Assembly (NCBI GenBank): GCA_003454415.1
Contig: DMKG01000127.1
Location: forward strand, 350 to 9,030
DNA length: 8,681 nucleotides
Reading direction: 5' to 3'
From: Alphaproteobacteria bacterium
GTDB taxonomy: Bacteria; Pseudomonadota; Alphaproteobacteria; UBA11222
Shown here: positions 1 to 6,673 of the stretch, one piece after another
Numbering within the stretch: position 1 is the stretch's first letter
Layout: every line of letters begins with the position of its first letter
The notes under the pieces: model-generated
Seen by the model: only the letters and a program-made list of their open reading frames with translations
Databases searched by the model: none
Told to the model about the DNA's origin: nothing
Translations under genes and position numbers: made by a program

Positions 1-528
1 GAAGTCGACCAGCTTGAGGCCGACGCCAAGAAAGAGACCGCAGAGGAAGTCGTTCACGCGCAGCGCGTATTGCAGCATCTCGTCGAGATCCTGGGTGTTG
101 GCCCAGCCGAAGGCGGTGACATGCTCTTCGGAAACCAGCGGATCGTTCAACTCGTCGTTCTTGTAATAGAATTCGATAATCGAGCGGGGCAGGGGGGTGC
201 CTTCCTCCATGCCCAGACGCTTGGCGATGGAGCCTGCAGCGACATTGCGCACCACAACTTCCAGTGGAATGATGTCAACCGCACGAATGAGCTGTTCGCG
301 CATGTTCAACCGCTTGATGAAATGGGTTGGCACGCCAATTCCAGTCAGTTGCGTCATGATATGTTCGCAGATGCGGTTATTCAAAATGCCCTTGCCCACG
401 ACGGTTTCCCGCTTCATGCCATTGAAGGCTGTGGCGTCATCCTTGAAATACTGGATAAAAGTGCCAGGTTCCGGCCCTTCGTAAAGAATCTTGGCCTTGC
501 CCTCATACACTTTTCTGCGGCGGCTCAT
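1..528 (-). CDS. purC: Phosphoribosylaminoimidazole-succinocarboxamide synthase (SAICAR synthetase), 3' end cut off by the window
   Basis: PurC joins CAIR and aspartate with ATP to make SAICAR in cytosolic de novo purine synthesis. I translated the minus strand from the ATG at 528-526; 176 residues are visible. The start has an AGGA ribosome site (535-538) with a 6-nt spacer. The N-terminus carries the nucleotide-binding signature [11 protein letters not shown] (8-18), followed by DDATAFNG (30-37). The family signature [14 protein letters not shown] lies at 87-100, and LVDF at the edge (173-176) begins the second signature. The family is usually about 240-255 residues, so roughly 65-80 C-terminal residues lie outside the window. 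It is divergent from the DUF1476 gene, an arrangement common in Alphaproteobacteria. Nothing looks broken. The call rests on several conserved motifs and is very secure. Confidence 0.97.
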   Translation of the reverse strand, partial: MSRRRKVYEGKAKILYEGPEPGTFIQYFKDDATAFNGMKRETVVGKGILNNRICEHIMTQLTGIGVPTHFIKRLNMREQLIRAVDIIPLEVVVRNVAAGSIAKRLGMEEGTPLPRSIIEFYYKNDELNDPLVSEEHVTAFGWANTQDLDEMLQYALRVNDFLCGLFLGVGLKLVDF

Positions 529-610
529 ATTTTTTCCTGAAGATAGGGCCAGGGAGGAACATATCCGTCCACGGCCGGAGATAAAGCGGGAAACTAACCT
601 AAACTGCTGC

Positions 611-639
611 TTCGCACAATGCGCATAACGTCTTATATA
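611..639 (+). promoter_or_regulatory. Candidate sigma70-type promoter for the DUF1476 gene
   Basis: A TTCGCA element (611-616) and a TATATA element (634-639) are separated by 17 bp; each matches the consensus hexamer at four positions. They sit in the only AT-rich patch of the purC/DUF1476 divergent spacer. Transcription from here would give a leader of roughly 100 nt. A TATAGG direct repeat (638-643 and 649-654, 11 bp apart) lies directly downstream of the -10. I could not define a convincing purC promoter on the opposite strand. This is inference from hexamers only. Confidence 0.35.
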
Positions 640-711
640 TAGGTTATCTATAGGCAGAGGATGGGATTTTGGGACGGGCCATTGCCGGTTTCCTGCAATC
701 CCGCTAAAGCT

Positions 712-732
712 GTGCAAAGCACGATTTTTTTT
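712..732 (+). terminator. Short hairpin plus T-run in the leader of the DUF1476 gene, attenuator-like
   Basis: The sequence shows GTGC (712-715), an AAA loop, GCAC (719-722), then GA and eight consecutive T (725-732). The ribosome site AGAGGAG of the DUF1476 gene follows at once (733-739). The stem has only four pairs, short for an intrinsic terminator, but the T-run is good. A larger imperfect fold upstream is possible, since GGGATT (663-668) can pair with AATCCC (697-702). It may be a weak attenuator, or just a U-rich enhancer of translation initiation. Confidence 0.25.
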
Positions 733-751
733 AGAGGAGTCACCCACGCCG

Positions 752-1075
752 ATGAGTACATTTGACGAACGCGAAAAGGGTTTTGAGCGTAAATTCGCGC
801 TGGATTCTGAAATGGAATTCAAAGCCATGGCCCGGCGAAACAAGCTTCTCGGCCTATGGGCGGCGCAGAAGATGGGTCTGAAGGGCGACGCGGCCGAATC
901 CTACGCCAAGGAGGTGGTCAAAGCAGATTTTCAGGAGGCCGGGGATGATGACGTGCTGCGAAAGGTGAAGGGAGACATGGAGGCCAAGGGCCTGAGCTTT
1001 TCAGAGCATCAGATTCGCCGTGAAATGGACGAATTGCTTGCCGAGGCCCGGGCCCAGATCAAGAGCGGCGGCTAA
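752..1075 (+). CDS. DUF1476 protein, zeta-type inhibitor subunit of F1Fo-ATP synthase
   Basis: This 107-residue, charged, mostly helical protein has no signal peptide and no membrane segment. Its start, [16 protein letters not shown], and the following stretch with [11 protein letters not shown] (33-43) are typical of DUF1476. In Paracoccus and other Alphaproteobacteria this family binds F1 and blocks ATP hydrolysis through its N-terminal segment. The length is normal for the family (about 105-110). The ATG at 752 is preceded by AGAGGAG (733-739) with a 12-nt gap. The gene is divergent from purC, as in many alphaproteobacterial genomes. The next gene begins 60 bp downstream on the same strand, so it could be the first gene of that transcript. 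Family membership is seen in the sequence. The inhibitor role follows from work on relatives, and some homologues inhibit only weakly. Confidence 0.92.
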   Translation: MSTFDEREKGFERKFALDSEMEFKAMARRNKLLGLWAAQKMGLKGDAAESYAKEVVKADFQEAGDDDVLRKVKGDMEAKGLSFSEHQIRREMDELLAEARAQIKSGG

Positions 1076-1107
1076 GCAGGAGCTGCAATAATCGTCCAAT
1101 AAGGATG

Positions 1108-1127
1108 GACTTCCTGTGCCGGAAGTC
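1108..1127 (+). promoter_or_regulatory. Perfect 7-bp hairpin covering the ribosome site of the MscS-family gene
   Basis: GACTTCC (1108-1114) and GGAAGTC (1121-1127) are exact inverted complements around a 6-nt loop, TGTGCC. The 3' arm contains GGAAG (1121-1125), the only Shine-Dalgarno-like sequence ahead of the ATG at 1136. If it forms in mRNA, the ribosome site is sequestered. No T-run follows, so it does not look like an intrinsic terminator. Its function is inferred from geometry only. Confidence 0.4.
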
Positions 1128-1135
1128 GCTGCCGA

Positions 1136-2086
1136 ATGAAAAACTATCTTCTGGCGTTTCTGCAACCCGGACGCAGGTCCTTGCTGACCCTGATTCTGGT
1201 CATCGTTCTGCTTCTTGTGGTGTTCAACTATCTCGGGTTTCTTGAGCCGTTCCGCAAGACGCTCAACACCGGCGCCATGACCTACAAGATCGGCGCGGTG
1301 GATATTTCCTTCTACCGCGTCATCAGCGGCCTTTTTGGGATAATTGTCCTGTCCTGGGCCGCCAGTTTTATCTCTGGCGCCATTGAAAAATCCATGGCGC
1401 GGGCGACCTGGCTTGAAGGCAGCATGCAGGACCTTCTGGTCAAAGTGCTGCAGGTCTTCCTGTATTTCATCCTGATCATGCTGGGGCTGAATCTGGCGGG
1501 GATCGATCCGTCCACCTTCGCCGTCTTTGGCGGCGCGCTTGGCGTCAGTATCGGTCTCGGTCTGCAGAAAATTTCTGCGAATTTCGTCAGCGGGATCATT
1601 CTGCTGCTGGAAAAATCCGTAAAAAAAGGGGATAGGGTGGAACTTAGCGGCGGGATTGCCGGAATCGTTCGTAATACAGGCATACGGTACACGCTGATCG
1701 ATGCGGGAGATGGGCGCGAGATTATGGTGCCGAACGAAGAATTCATCACCAGCCGCATCACCAACTGGACACTTACGGATAACAGCGCCCTGATCGAAAT
1801 AAAGGTAAGTGTTTCTGCGGGCAGCGATCTGGATCTAGCGCAAAAATTGATGCGGGAATGCGCAAGCGCCTATGAAAATATTTCCCATCTTCACCCGGTG
1901 AACTGTACGTTGCAGGAGTTCGCCGGCGATAGCCTGGTTTTCTCTCTCGGATTCTGGGTGGATGATATTACCCGCTCCGGTCGGGTCACCCCCAGGAGTG
2001 AGGTCATGCTGGCGATTGCGCGCGCCTTCAGGGATAATGGCATTGAAATGTCCACGCCCAAAAAAGAGGCGGCAAAACCCCAATGA
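1136..2086 (+). CDS. MscS-family mechanosensitive ion channel
   Basis: This inner-membrane channel of 316 residues should open under membrane tension to release solutes during hypo-osmotic shock. Hydrophobic segments lie at about 16-36, 57-80 and 101-120. A glycine/alanine-rich pore helix follows at about 124-158, with GVSIGLGLQKISANF (136-150) and the family hallmark SGIILLLEKSVKKGD (152-166). The soluble beta domain carries the conserved VPNEEFITSRITNW (198-211) and a C-terminal GIEMSTPKKE. The size is close to classical MscS (about 286), with one extra N-terminal hydrophobic segment region, so it is a small MscS-like channel rather than a long MscK/MscM type. The start at 1136 has only GGAAG (1121-1125) upstream, inside a hairpin. 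Its stop overlaps the next start as ATGA. The family call is firm. A specific ligand or role in the operon is unknown. Confidence 0.94.
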   Translation: MKNYLLAFLQPGRRSLLTLILVIVLLLVVFNYLGFLEPFRKTLNTGAMTYKIGAVDISFYRVISGLFGIIVLSWAASFISGAIEKSMARATWLEGSMQDLLVKVLQVFLYFILIMLGLNLAGIDPSTFAVFGGALGVSIGLGLQKISANFVSGIILLLEKSVKKGDRVELSGGIAGIVRNTGIRYTLIDAGDGREIMVPNEEFITSRITNWTLTDNSALIEIKVSVSAGSDLDLAQKLMRECASAYENISHLHPVNCTLQEFAGDSLVFSLGFWVDDITRSGRVTPRSEVMLAIARAFRDNGIEMSTPKKEAAKPQ

Positions 2087-2961
2087 GGGGAATGCGGGTT
2101 GCGATTATCGGCGCGACGGGAAATGTGGGTCGCGCCCTGGCGCCAGCGCTGCTGGAGCGGGGCGCGAAACTCGTAACGATCGCCCGGAGGGCGGAACGTT
2201 TCCGGTTTCTGGGATATGGAACGGCCCAGGTCGCCCTTGATCTTGACCGGGATGGCCCACTGCTGAAGCAAGTCCTGGCGGAGGTGGACTGCGCCATCAA
2301 TGTAGCGCATGTCAAACACACGCGCGCCATCATCAAGGCGCTTCCCGAGCCGTCCTTACGGCTGATTACTCTTGGCTCGACCCGCAAATTCACCCGTTTT
2401 CCGGATCAGAAGACGGCTCAGGTCATGGACGCGGAAACAGCGTATGCAGGCGTGAAGGGGGTGATCCTCCATCCGACCATGATTTATGGAGGCGGGGACA
2501 ATAACATATCGCGGATTTTGCGCATCGTCCGACGGGCGCCCTTCGTCCCCATGCCGCAGGCGGGAGCGGCGCTGATGCAGCCCATCCACCGGGACGATGT
2601 GGTGCGCGCGCTGATTGCCGCCATAGGACAGGAGGTCAGTGGTCCGCCGCTGGTGATAGCAGGTGCGGAAGCGCTTTCCTATGCAGCCCTGGTCAAGGCG
2701 TGCGGGAAGGCGGTGGGACGTGAGGTGAAGATCATTTCCATTCCGATCCGGGGGATGCGCCTGCTCGCCCGCATGAGCCGGATGACGCCGGGTCTGCCCT
2801 CCGTGACGGCGGATGAGGTTCAGCGCTTGCTGGAAGACAAGGCGTTTGATATTGCACCCATGCAGGCGCGGCTTGGGGTAAGTCCGTGCACGTTCGAAGA
2901 AGGGCTGACGCGGATGCGGATGGCGGGAGAGATCGCGGGACGGAATGCTTTTCAATTCTGA
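2083..2961 (+). CDS. Atypical extended SDR / NAD(P)-binding epimerase-dehydratase-like protein
   Basis: A cytosolic Rossmann-fold protein of 292 residues. The nucleotide-binding loop is GATGNVG (10-16) after the beta strand VAIIG. Arginines after strand beta-2 (IARR, 33-36) suggest NADP preference. HPTMIYGGGDNN (130-141) and QPIHRDDVVRALIAA (166-180) are typical of the NAD-dependent epimerase / NmrA / NDUFA9-like branch. Counting back from the conserved AE (117-118), the usual catalytic Tyr and Lys positions are occupied by Lys110 and Val114, so ordinary SDR chemistry is doubtful. The reaction and substrate are unknown. The ATG at 2083 overlaps the MscS stop by 4 nt and has GAGGCGG upstream; an internal ATG at 2092 is possible but its ribosome site is too close. 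The gene's 3' end overlaps the MBOAT gene by 17 nt. It may be a redox enzyme, or a binding or regulatory protein for the acylation pair. Confidence 0.85.
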   Translation: MRGMRVAIIGATGNVGRALAPALLERGAKLVTIARRAERFRFLGYGTAQVALDLDRDGPLLKQVLAEVDCAINVAHVKHTRAIIKALPEPSLRLITLGSTRKFTRFPDQKTAQVMDAETAYAGVKGVILHPTMIYGGGDNNISRILRIVRRAPFVPMPQAGAALMQPIHRDDVVRALIAAIGQEVSGPPLVIAGAEALSYAALVKACGKAVGREVKIISIPIRGMRLLARMSRMTPGLPSVTADEVQRLLEDKAFDIAPMQARLGVSPCTFEEGLTRMRMAGEIAGRNAFQF

Positions 2962-4348
2962 AGTTTTCATCCTGCTGTTCCTGCCGTTGACCCTGGGGGT
3001 CTATTACGCCCTTGCAAGGCATGAGGGACCGCGCCTCTGGGCGCTGGCAGTGGCGTCGCTGATTTTCTATGGCTATTGGGACATCCGGTTTCTGCCGATT
3101 CTCATCGGCTCGACTGTTGGAAACTGGCTGATCGCCCTGATCTTCGCGCGGCTGCGCCGATATTCCTGGATTCCCCTTGCTGGGGTGGCGTTCAATGTGG
3201 GCGTCATCGCGCTGTTCAAATACGCCGACTTCATTACCGGCACTCTTGCCGCGTTCGGCGTCTGGAACTATGCCCCCACAGGAATCATTCTTCCTCTGGG
3301 CATCAGTTTTTTCACTTTTCAGCACATCTCGTACCAGATGGACATGCGGCGCGCCGCCGCCCGTGGCGAACCTTTCCCGGCGCATAACTTGAGAGATTAT
3401 CTGCTGTTCGTCGCTTTCTTCCCGCATCTGATTTCAGGCCCGATCGTCCGGCATAATGAAATCATCGGCCAGTTCCATTTTGATCCCCTGCGTCCCGGGC
3501 TTGCGGAGCGCCTGTCGCGCGGCGCCGTGATGTTTATCGTGGGGCTTACGAAAAAAGTCCTCATCGCCGATAGCGCCGCACGCATGGCGACGCCGCTGTA
3601 CAAGCGCGCGCTGGCGGGGGGCGTTCTGAATCTGGGAGAAGCGTGGCTTTCCGTGCATGCCTATATGCTGCAGCTCTATTTCGATTTTTCCGGCTATTCG
3701 GACATGGCCATAGGGATGGCGCTGATGTTCGGATTCGCCATTCCGTTCAATTTCGATCGTCCGCATATGGCCACCGCGATTCAGGATTTCTGGAGGCGCT
3801 GGCATATGACTTTAAGCCGTTTTCTCCGGGACTATGTGTATATTCCGCTGGGCGGAAACCAGGGCGGCGTATGGCGTCAGGCGCGGAACATGTTTCTCAC
3901 CATGCTGGTTGGAGGGTTGTGGCATGGGGCGAACTGGACCTATGTGGTCTGGGGCGCGATGCATGGGGTGGGGGTGGCCGCAAATATCCTTTGGCGCCGG
4001 GCGGGGTTTTCCATGCCCTCGCTGCTTGGCTGGGCCTGCATGACCCTGTTCATCGGCGCGACATGGGTGCTGTTCCGTACCGAGAGTTTTACGGCGACCT
4101 GGTCCATCTATCAATCCCTTGTGGGCTGGCATGGGATGGGCGGCGCCGTTATAGGCTCTACTGAGAATTACCTGGTGTTGGGGGTGGGGACGATTGCCGC
4201 ACTGTGCGGCCCATCCAGCCAGAGCGCCATTCTGGAGCGTCTCCGCCCCTGGCGTGGCGTTGGGCTGGCGGCCGGCGCGGTGGCGGTTTTTCTGGTGCTG
4301 CTGATCGGCGGGGGATTGCAGAGTGAATTCATTTATTTTCAGTTCTGA
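2945..4348 (+). CDS. MBOAT-family membrane O-acyltransferase (AlgI/DltB/PatA-like)
   Basis: A polytopic inner-membrane protein of 467 residues that should pass an acyl (most often acetyl) group across the membrane for O-acylation of an envelope polymer. The N-terminus MLFNSEVFILLFLPL is the classic MBOAT start, and the C-terminus FIYFQF is also typical. LPLGISFFTFQHISY (116-130) and FFPHLISGPIVRH (158-170) are family landmarks. The cytosolic-funnel region DFWRRWHMTLSRFLRDY (281-297) is followed by VYIPLGGN (298-305). The presumed catalytic histidine is H327 in GGLWHG; a second conserved histidine, H340, sits in WGAMHG. The length fits AlgI-like proteins (about 470-520). The start overlaps the SDR gene and lacks a strong ribosome site (GGGA at 2937-2940), suggesting coupling. 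The acceptor substrate cannot be told from the sequence. No alginate, Dlt or cellulose genes are visible, so I give no gene symbol. Confidence 0.94.
   Translation: MLFNSEVFILLFLPLTLGVYYALARHEGPRLWALAVASLIFYGYWDIRFLPILIGSTVGNWLIALIFARLRRYSWIPLAGVAFNVGVIALFKYADFITGTLAAFGVWNYAPTGIILPLGISFFTFQHISYQMDMRRAAARGEPFPAHNLRDYLLFVAFFPHLISGPIVRHNEIIGQFHFDPLRPGLAERLSRGAVMFIVGLTKKVLIADSAARMATPLYKRALAGGVLNLGEAWLSVHAYMLQLYFDFSGYSDMAIGMALMFGFAIPFNFDRPHMATAIQDFWRRWHMTLSRFLRDYVYIPLGGNQGGVWRQARNMFLTMLVGGLWHGANWTYVVWGAMHGVGVAANILWRRAGFSMPSLLGWACMTLFIGATWVLFRTESFTATWSIYQSLVGWHGMGGAVIGSTENYLVLGVGTIAALCGPSSQSAILERLRPWRGVGLAAGAVAVFLVLLIGGGLQSEFIYFQF
4310..4315 (+). promoter_or_regulatory. Ribosome site that fixes the GTG start of the SGNH gene
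   Basis: GGGGGA lies 7 nt before the GTG at 4323, inside the last codons of the MBOAT gene. No ATG occurs in this frame until residue 92, which is past the membrane anchor and the active-site serine block. The GTG is therefore the only sensible start, and ribosomes finishing the MBOAT gene would pass over it. Confidence 0.7.
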
Positions 4349-5387
4349 TCCCGTTCGCCAGAAGGAGTGGGCCGGTTTCGCGCGATTCCTGTTTGGCGGA
4401 GGCATCGGCGCCGGGTTATTTCTTTATCTGTTCGCCTTTATTGTCGATCCGTTCGACACGCTGCCTTTGTCGCCTCCACTGGAACGCGTCCCCATCGCCT
4501 CGAATGCCCGTTTCTCGTTTCCGGCGCTGGCGCGTAAGGAGAAATTCGACAGCGCGGTGTTCGGTACGTCGACGGCGCGGCTGCTGCGGCCGCAGATGCT
4601 GAATGAACTGTTTGGCGGGAATTTCGCAAATCTTTCCATGAACAGCGCCACAGCTTATGAACAGTTCCGGCTGGCCCAGGTGTATTCCCGTCATCATCCC
4701 GATCCGAAAACCGTAATCCTTGGGGTTGATCTGGTCTGGTGCAAGACCAAAGATGAAATAGAGCAATATACGCCGCGCCCGTTTCCGGAGTGGATGTATG
4801 ATGAAAATCCGTACAATGATTTCCTTCATCAGTTTGATCTTTACACCCTGGAGCAGGCGGGCCGTCAGGCCGCCACCTTGCTGGGTTTCAGGAGAAAAAA
4901 ATACGGACTGGATGGCTATACCAATTTTCTTCCCGATCCCGCCGTCTATGATCTGGGGAAAGTGCGGGTTTCACTCGCCGCTGCGCGCAGCAATGGTCTG
5001 CGTGAGGTGAAAACGCCTGCGGGATTCGATCCGTCGAAACTGGATTTTCCCGCGCTGACCATGCTGGGCGGGATGCTGTCCGGATTTCCCGGCACTACAA
5101 GAAAGATCGTTTTCATCGCCCCCTATCACTCAGCGCGCCAATCCGTTGCCGGCAGCAGGAGCGGAGCGGAATGGGCAGAGTGCAAGAAGCGGATCGCAGA
5201 GATTGGCGCGGCGACGCCAAATACGGTGATTGCGGATTTCATGATCGAAAGCCCCTTCACCACGACGGATACGAATTACTGGGACCCGGTGCATTATTCC
5301 GTCGCCGCCGCGGATATTCTTATGCGTGAACTGAGGAAGGCGGATCTGGGCCGGCCCAGCGCGAACTACCTTCTGCTGGGCCAGTGA
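4323..5387 (+). CDS. Membrane-anchored SGNH-hydrolase-like partner of the MBOAT acyltransferase
   Basis: A 354-residue protein with a single N-terminal membrane segment (about 22-42) and a large domain expected to face the periplasm. Such proteins take the acyl group delivered by an MBOAT and place it on the polymer, as DltD, AlgJ/AlgX and PatB do. The SGNH-like block I is FDSAVFGTSTARLL (75-88), with putative nucleophile S83 in GTS rather than the usual GDS. A block with N107 (LSMNSATAYEQ) follows. The C-terminal block NYWDPVHYS (318-326) gives D321 and H324 in the DxxH spacing of the catalytic dyad. It starts with GTG, supported by GGGGGA upstream, and overlaps the MBOAT gene by 26 nt. It ends flush against the convergent metY stop. 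I do not recognise a named subfamily. The catalytic assignment is by motif and neighbourhood and should be regarded as probable, not proven. Confidence 0.82.
   Translation: MNSFIFSSDPVRQKEWAGFARFLFGGGIGAGLFLYLFAFIVDPFDTLPLSPPLERVPIASNARFSFPALARKEKFDSAVFGTSTARLLRPQMLNELFGGNFANLSMNSATAYEQFRLAQVYSRHHPDPKTVILGVDLVWCKTKDEIEQYTPRPFPEWMYDENPYNDFLHQFDLYTLEQAGRQAATLLGFRRKKYGLDGYTNFLPDPAVYDLGKVRVSLAAARSNGLREVKTPAGFDPSKLDFPALTMLGGMLSGFPGTTRKIVFIAPYHSARQSVAGSRSGAEWAECKKRIAEIGAATPNTVIADFMIESPFTTTDTNYWDPVHYSVAAADILMRELRKADLGRPSANYLLLGQ
5353..5382 (+). terminator. GC-rich 8-bp hairpin at the convergent gene junction, possible terminator
   Basis: GGCCCAGC (5353-5360) and GCTGGGCC (5375-5382) are exact complements around a 14-nt loop, within the last codons of the SGNH gene. 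The first arm is also half of a perfect 14-bp palindrome (5346-5359), so two pairings compete. Downstream there is only GTTTT (5393-5397), about 10 nt after the stem, which is weak for intrinsic termination. With no intergenic space, any termination signal for the operon must lie here or inside metY. Confidence 0.3.
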
Positions 5388-6662
5388 TCAGAGTTTTGCG
5401 AACGCCTGGTCGAGATCGGCGATGATATCCTGCGCATCCTCGATCCCTACAGACAGGCGTACGACATCCGGGCCAGCGCCGGCCGCGATGGCGGCCTCCT
5501 TCTCAAGCTGCCGGTGCGTGGTCGAGGAGGGATGGATGATCAGGCTGCGGGTGTCGCCGATATTGGCCAGATGGCTGAATAATTTCACCTCGCTGACCAG
5601 TTTCACGCCGGCGTCATAGCCGCCGTTTACACCGAAGGTGAGCACGGCGCCCGCGCCCTTTGGCATGTAGCGCGTGGCAAGCCCGTGGAACGGGCTGTCC
5701 GGCAGTCCGGCATAGGAAACCCATTCCACCTGTTTATGGCCCTGAAGATGCCTGGAAACCGCAAGGGCGTTGTCGCAATGGCGCTGCATGCGGAGCGCCA
5801 GGGTTTCCATACCGGTCAGCACCAGAAAGGCATTCATGGGGGCGAGCGCCGGGCCCAGATCGCGCAACCCCAGAACCCGGCAGGCAATGGCGAAAGCCAG
5901 ATTCCCGAAGGTTTCGTGGAGTTTCATTCCGTGATAGCTGGGGCTGGGTTCGGAAAGTGCGGGGTACTTTCCGTTCGACCAGTTGAACTTGCCCCCATCT
6001 ACGATCAGACCGGCAATGGAATTGCCATGGCCCCCCAGGAATTTGGTGGCGGAATGCACAACGATATCCGCGCCATGCTCCAGCGGGCGGCACAGATAGG
6101 GCGTGGCCAGGGTGTTGTCGACAATCAGCGGGATATCCGCCTCTTTCGCGATTTTTGCGATGGCGGCGATATCTGTGACGATGCCCCCAGGATTGGCCAG
6201 GCTTTCAATGAAGATCGCTTTGGTTCTGGGGCTGAGCGCGCGGCGGAAGCTTTCCGGCTCCGTGGCCTCGGCCCATTTCACATGCCAGCCCATTTTGGCG
6301 AAGGCGTGGGCGAACTGGTTCATGGAGCCGCCATAAAGTTTGTTGGCGGCGATGAACTCATCCCCATTTTCCATCAGGGTATGGAAGACAAGGAATTGCG
6401 CCGCGTGGCCTGACGCCACGGCCAGGGCCGCGCTGCCCCCCTCCAGGGCTGCTATGCGCGATTCCAGCACCGAATTGGTGGGATTGGTGATGCGGGAATA
6501 GATATTGCCGAATTCCTGCAGATTGAACAGGGCCGCGGCATGGTTCACATCATCGAACACATAGGAAGCGGTCTGATAGATCGGGGTGATGCGCGCGCCG
6601 GTCGAGGGGTCGGGGGCGGCGCCGGCATGAATGGCAAGGGTGTCGAAACCGTAACTGCTCAT
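5388..6662 (-). CDS. metY: O-acetylhomoserine sulfhydrylase (O-acetylhomoserine aminocarboxypropyltransferase)
   Basis: A cytosolic PLP enzyme of 424 residues that makes homocysteine from O-acetylhomoserine and sulfide, the direct sulfhydrylation route to methionine. It belongs to the Cys/Met-metabolism PLP family. Visible landmarks are YSRITNPT (55-62), binding the cofactor phosphate of the neighbouring subunit, [10 protein letters not shown] (181-190) with D182 near the pyridine nitrogen, the Schiff-base lysine K207 in [20 protein letters not shown] (377-383), and VRLSVGIED (401-409) with the carboxylate-binding arginine. Full length and the N-terminus [14 protein letters not shown] are typical. 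The ATG at 6662 has AAGGAAA (6667-6673) upstream. It lies 11 bp downstream of the CoA-binding gene and is surely cotranscribed. O-succinylhomoserine or cysteine-pathway activity cannot be wholly excluded from sequence, but the length and motifs favour the acetyl enzyme. Confidence 0.94.
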   Translation of the reverse strand: MSSYGFDTLAIHAGAAPDPSTGARITPIYQTASYVFDDVNHAAALFNLQEFGNIYSRITNPTNSVLESRIAALEGGSAALAVASGHAAQFLVFHTLMENGDEFIAANKLYGGSMNQFAHAFAKMGWHVKWAEATEPESFRRALSPRTKAIFIESLANPGGIVTDIAAIAKIAKEADIPLIVDNTLATPYLCRPLEHGADIVVHSATKFLGGHGNSIAGLIVDGGKFNWSNGKYPALSEPSPSYHGMKLHETFGNLAFAIACRVLGLRDLGPALAPMNAFLVLTGMETLALRMQRHCDNALAVSRHLQGHKQVEWVSYAGLPDSPFHGLATRYMPKGAGAVLTFGVNGGYDAGVKLVSEVKLFSHLANIGDTRSLIIHPSSTTHRQLEKEAAIAAGAGPDVVRLSVGIEDAQDIIADLDQAFAKL

Positions 6663-6666
6663 GGTG

Positions 6667-6673
6667 TTTCCTT
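6667..6673 (-). promoter_or_regulatory. Ribosome site deciding the metY start
   Basis: Read on the minus strand, AAGGAAA precedes the ATG at 6662 by 4 nt, in the 11-bp gap after the CoA-binding gene. The metY reading frame stays open upstream for some 670 bp, through the CoA-binding gene, so this site and the family-typical N-terminus are what define the true start. Confidence 0.75.

Noticed and set aside
70..540. 156-codon open frame on the + strand at the left edge
   Set aside because: It is the antisense shadow of purC, whose minus-strand translation shows the SAICAR synthetase signatures.
2028..2393. Minus-strand frames across the MscS/SDR/MBOAT/SGNH operon
   Set aside because: All are shadows: they oppose genes with clear domain motifs and encode low-complexity Arg/Pro/Ser-rich sequence.
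2443..2457. YAGVK segment of the SDR protein as the catalytic YxxxK motif
   Set aside because: It follows the conserved AE and directly precedes the beta strand leading to HPTMIYG, which is too late in the fold for the catalytic pair; the letter match looks accidental.
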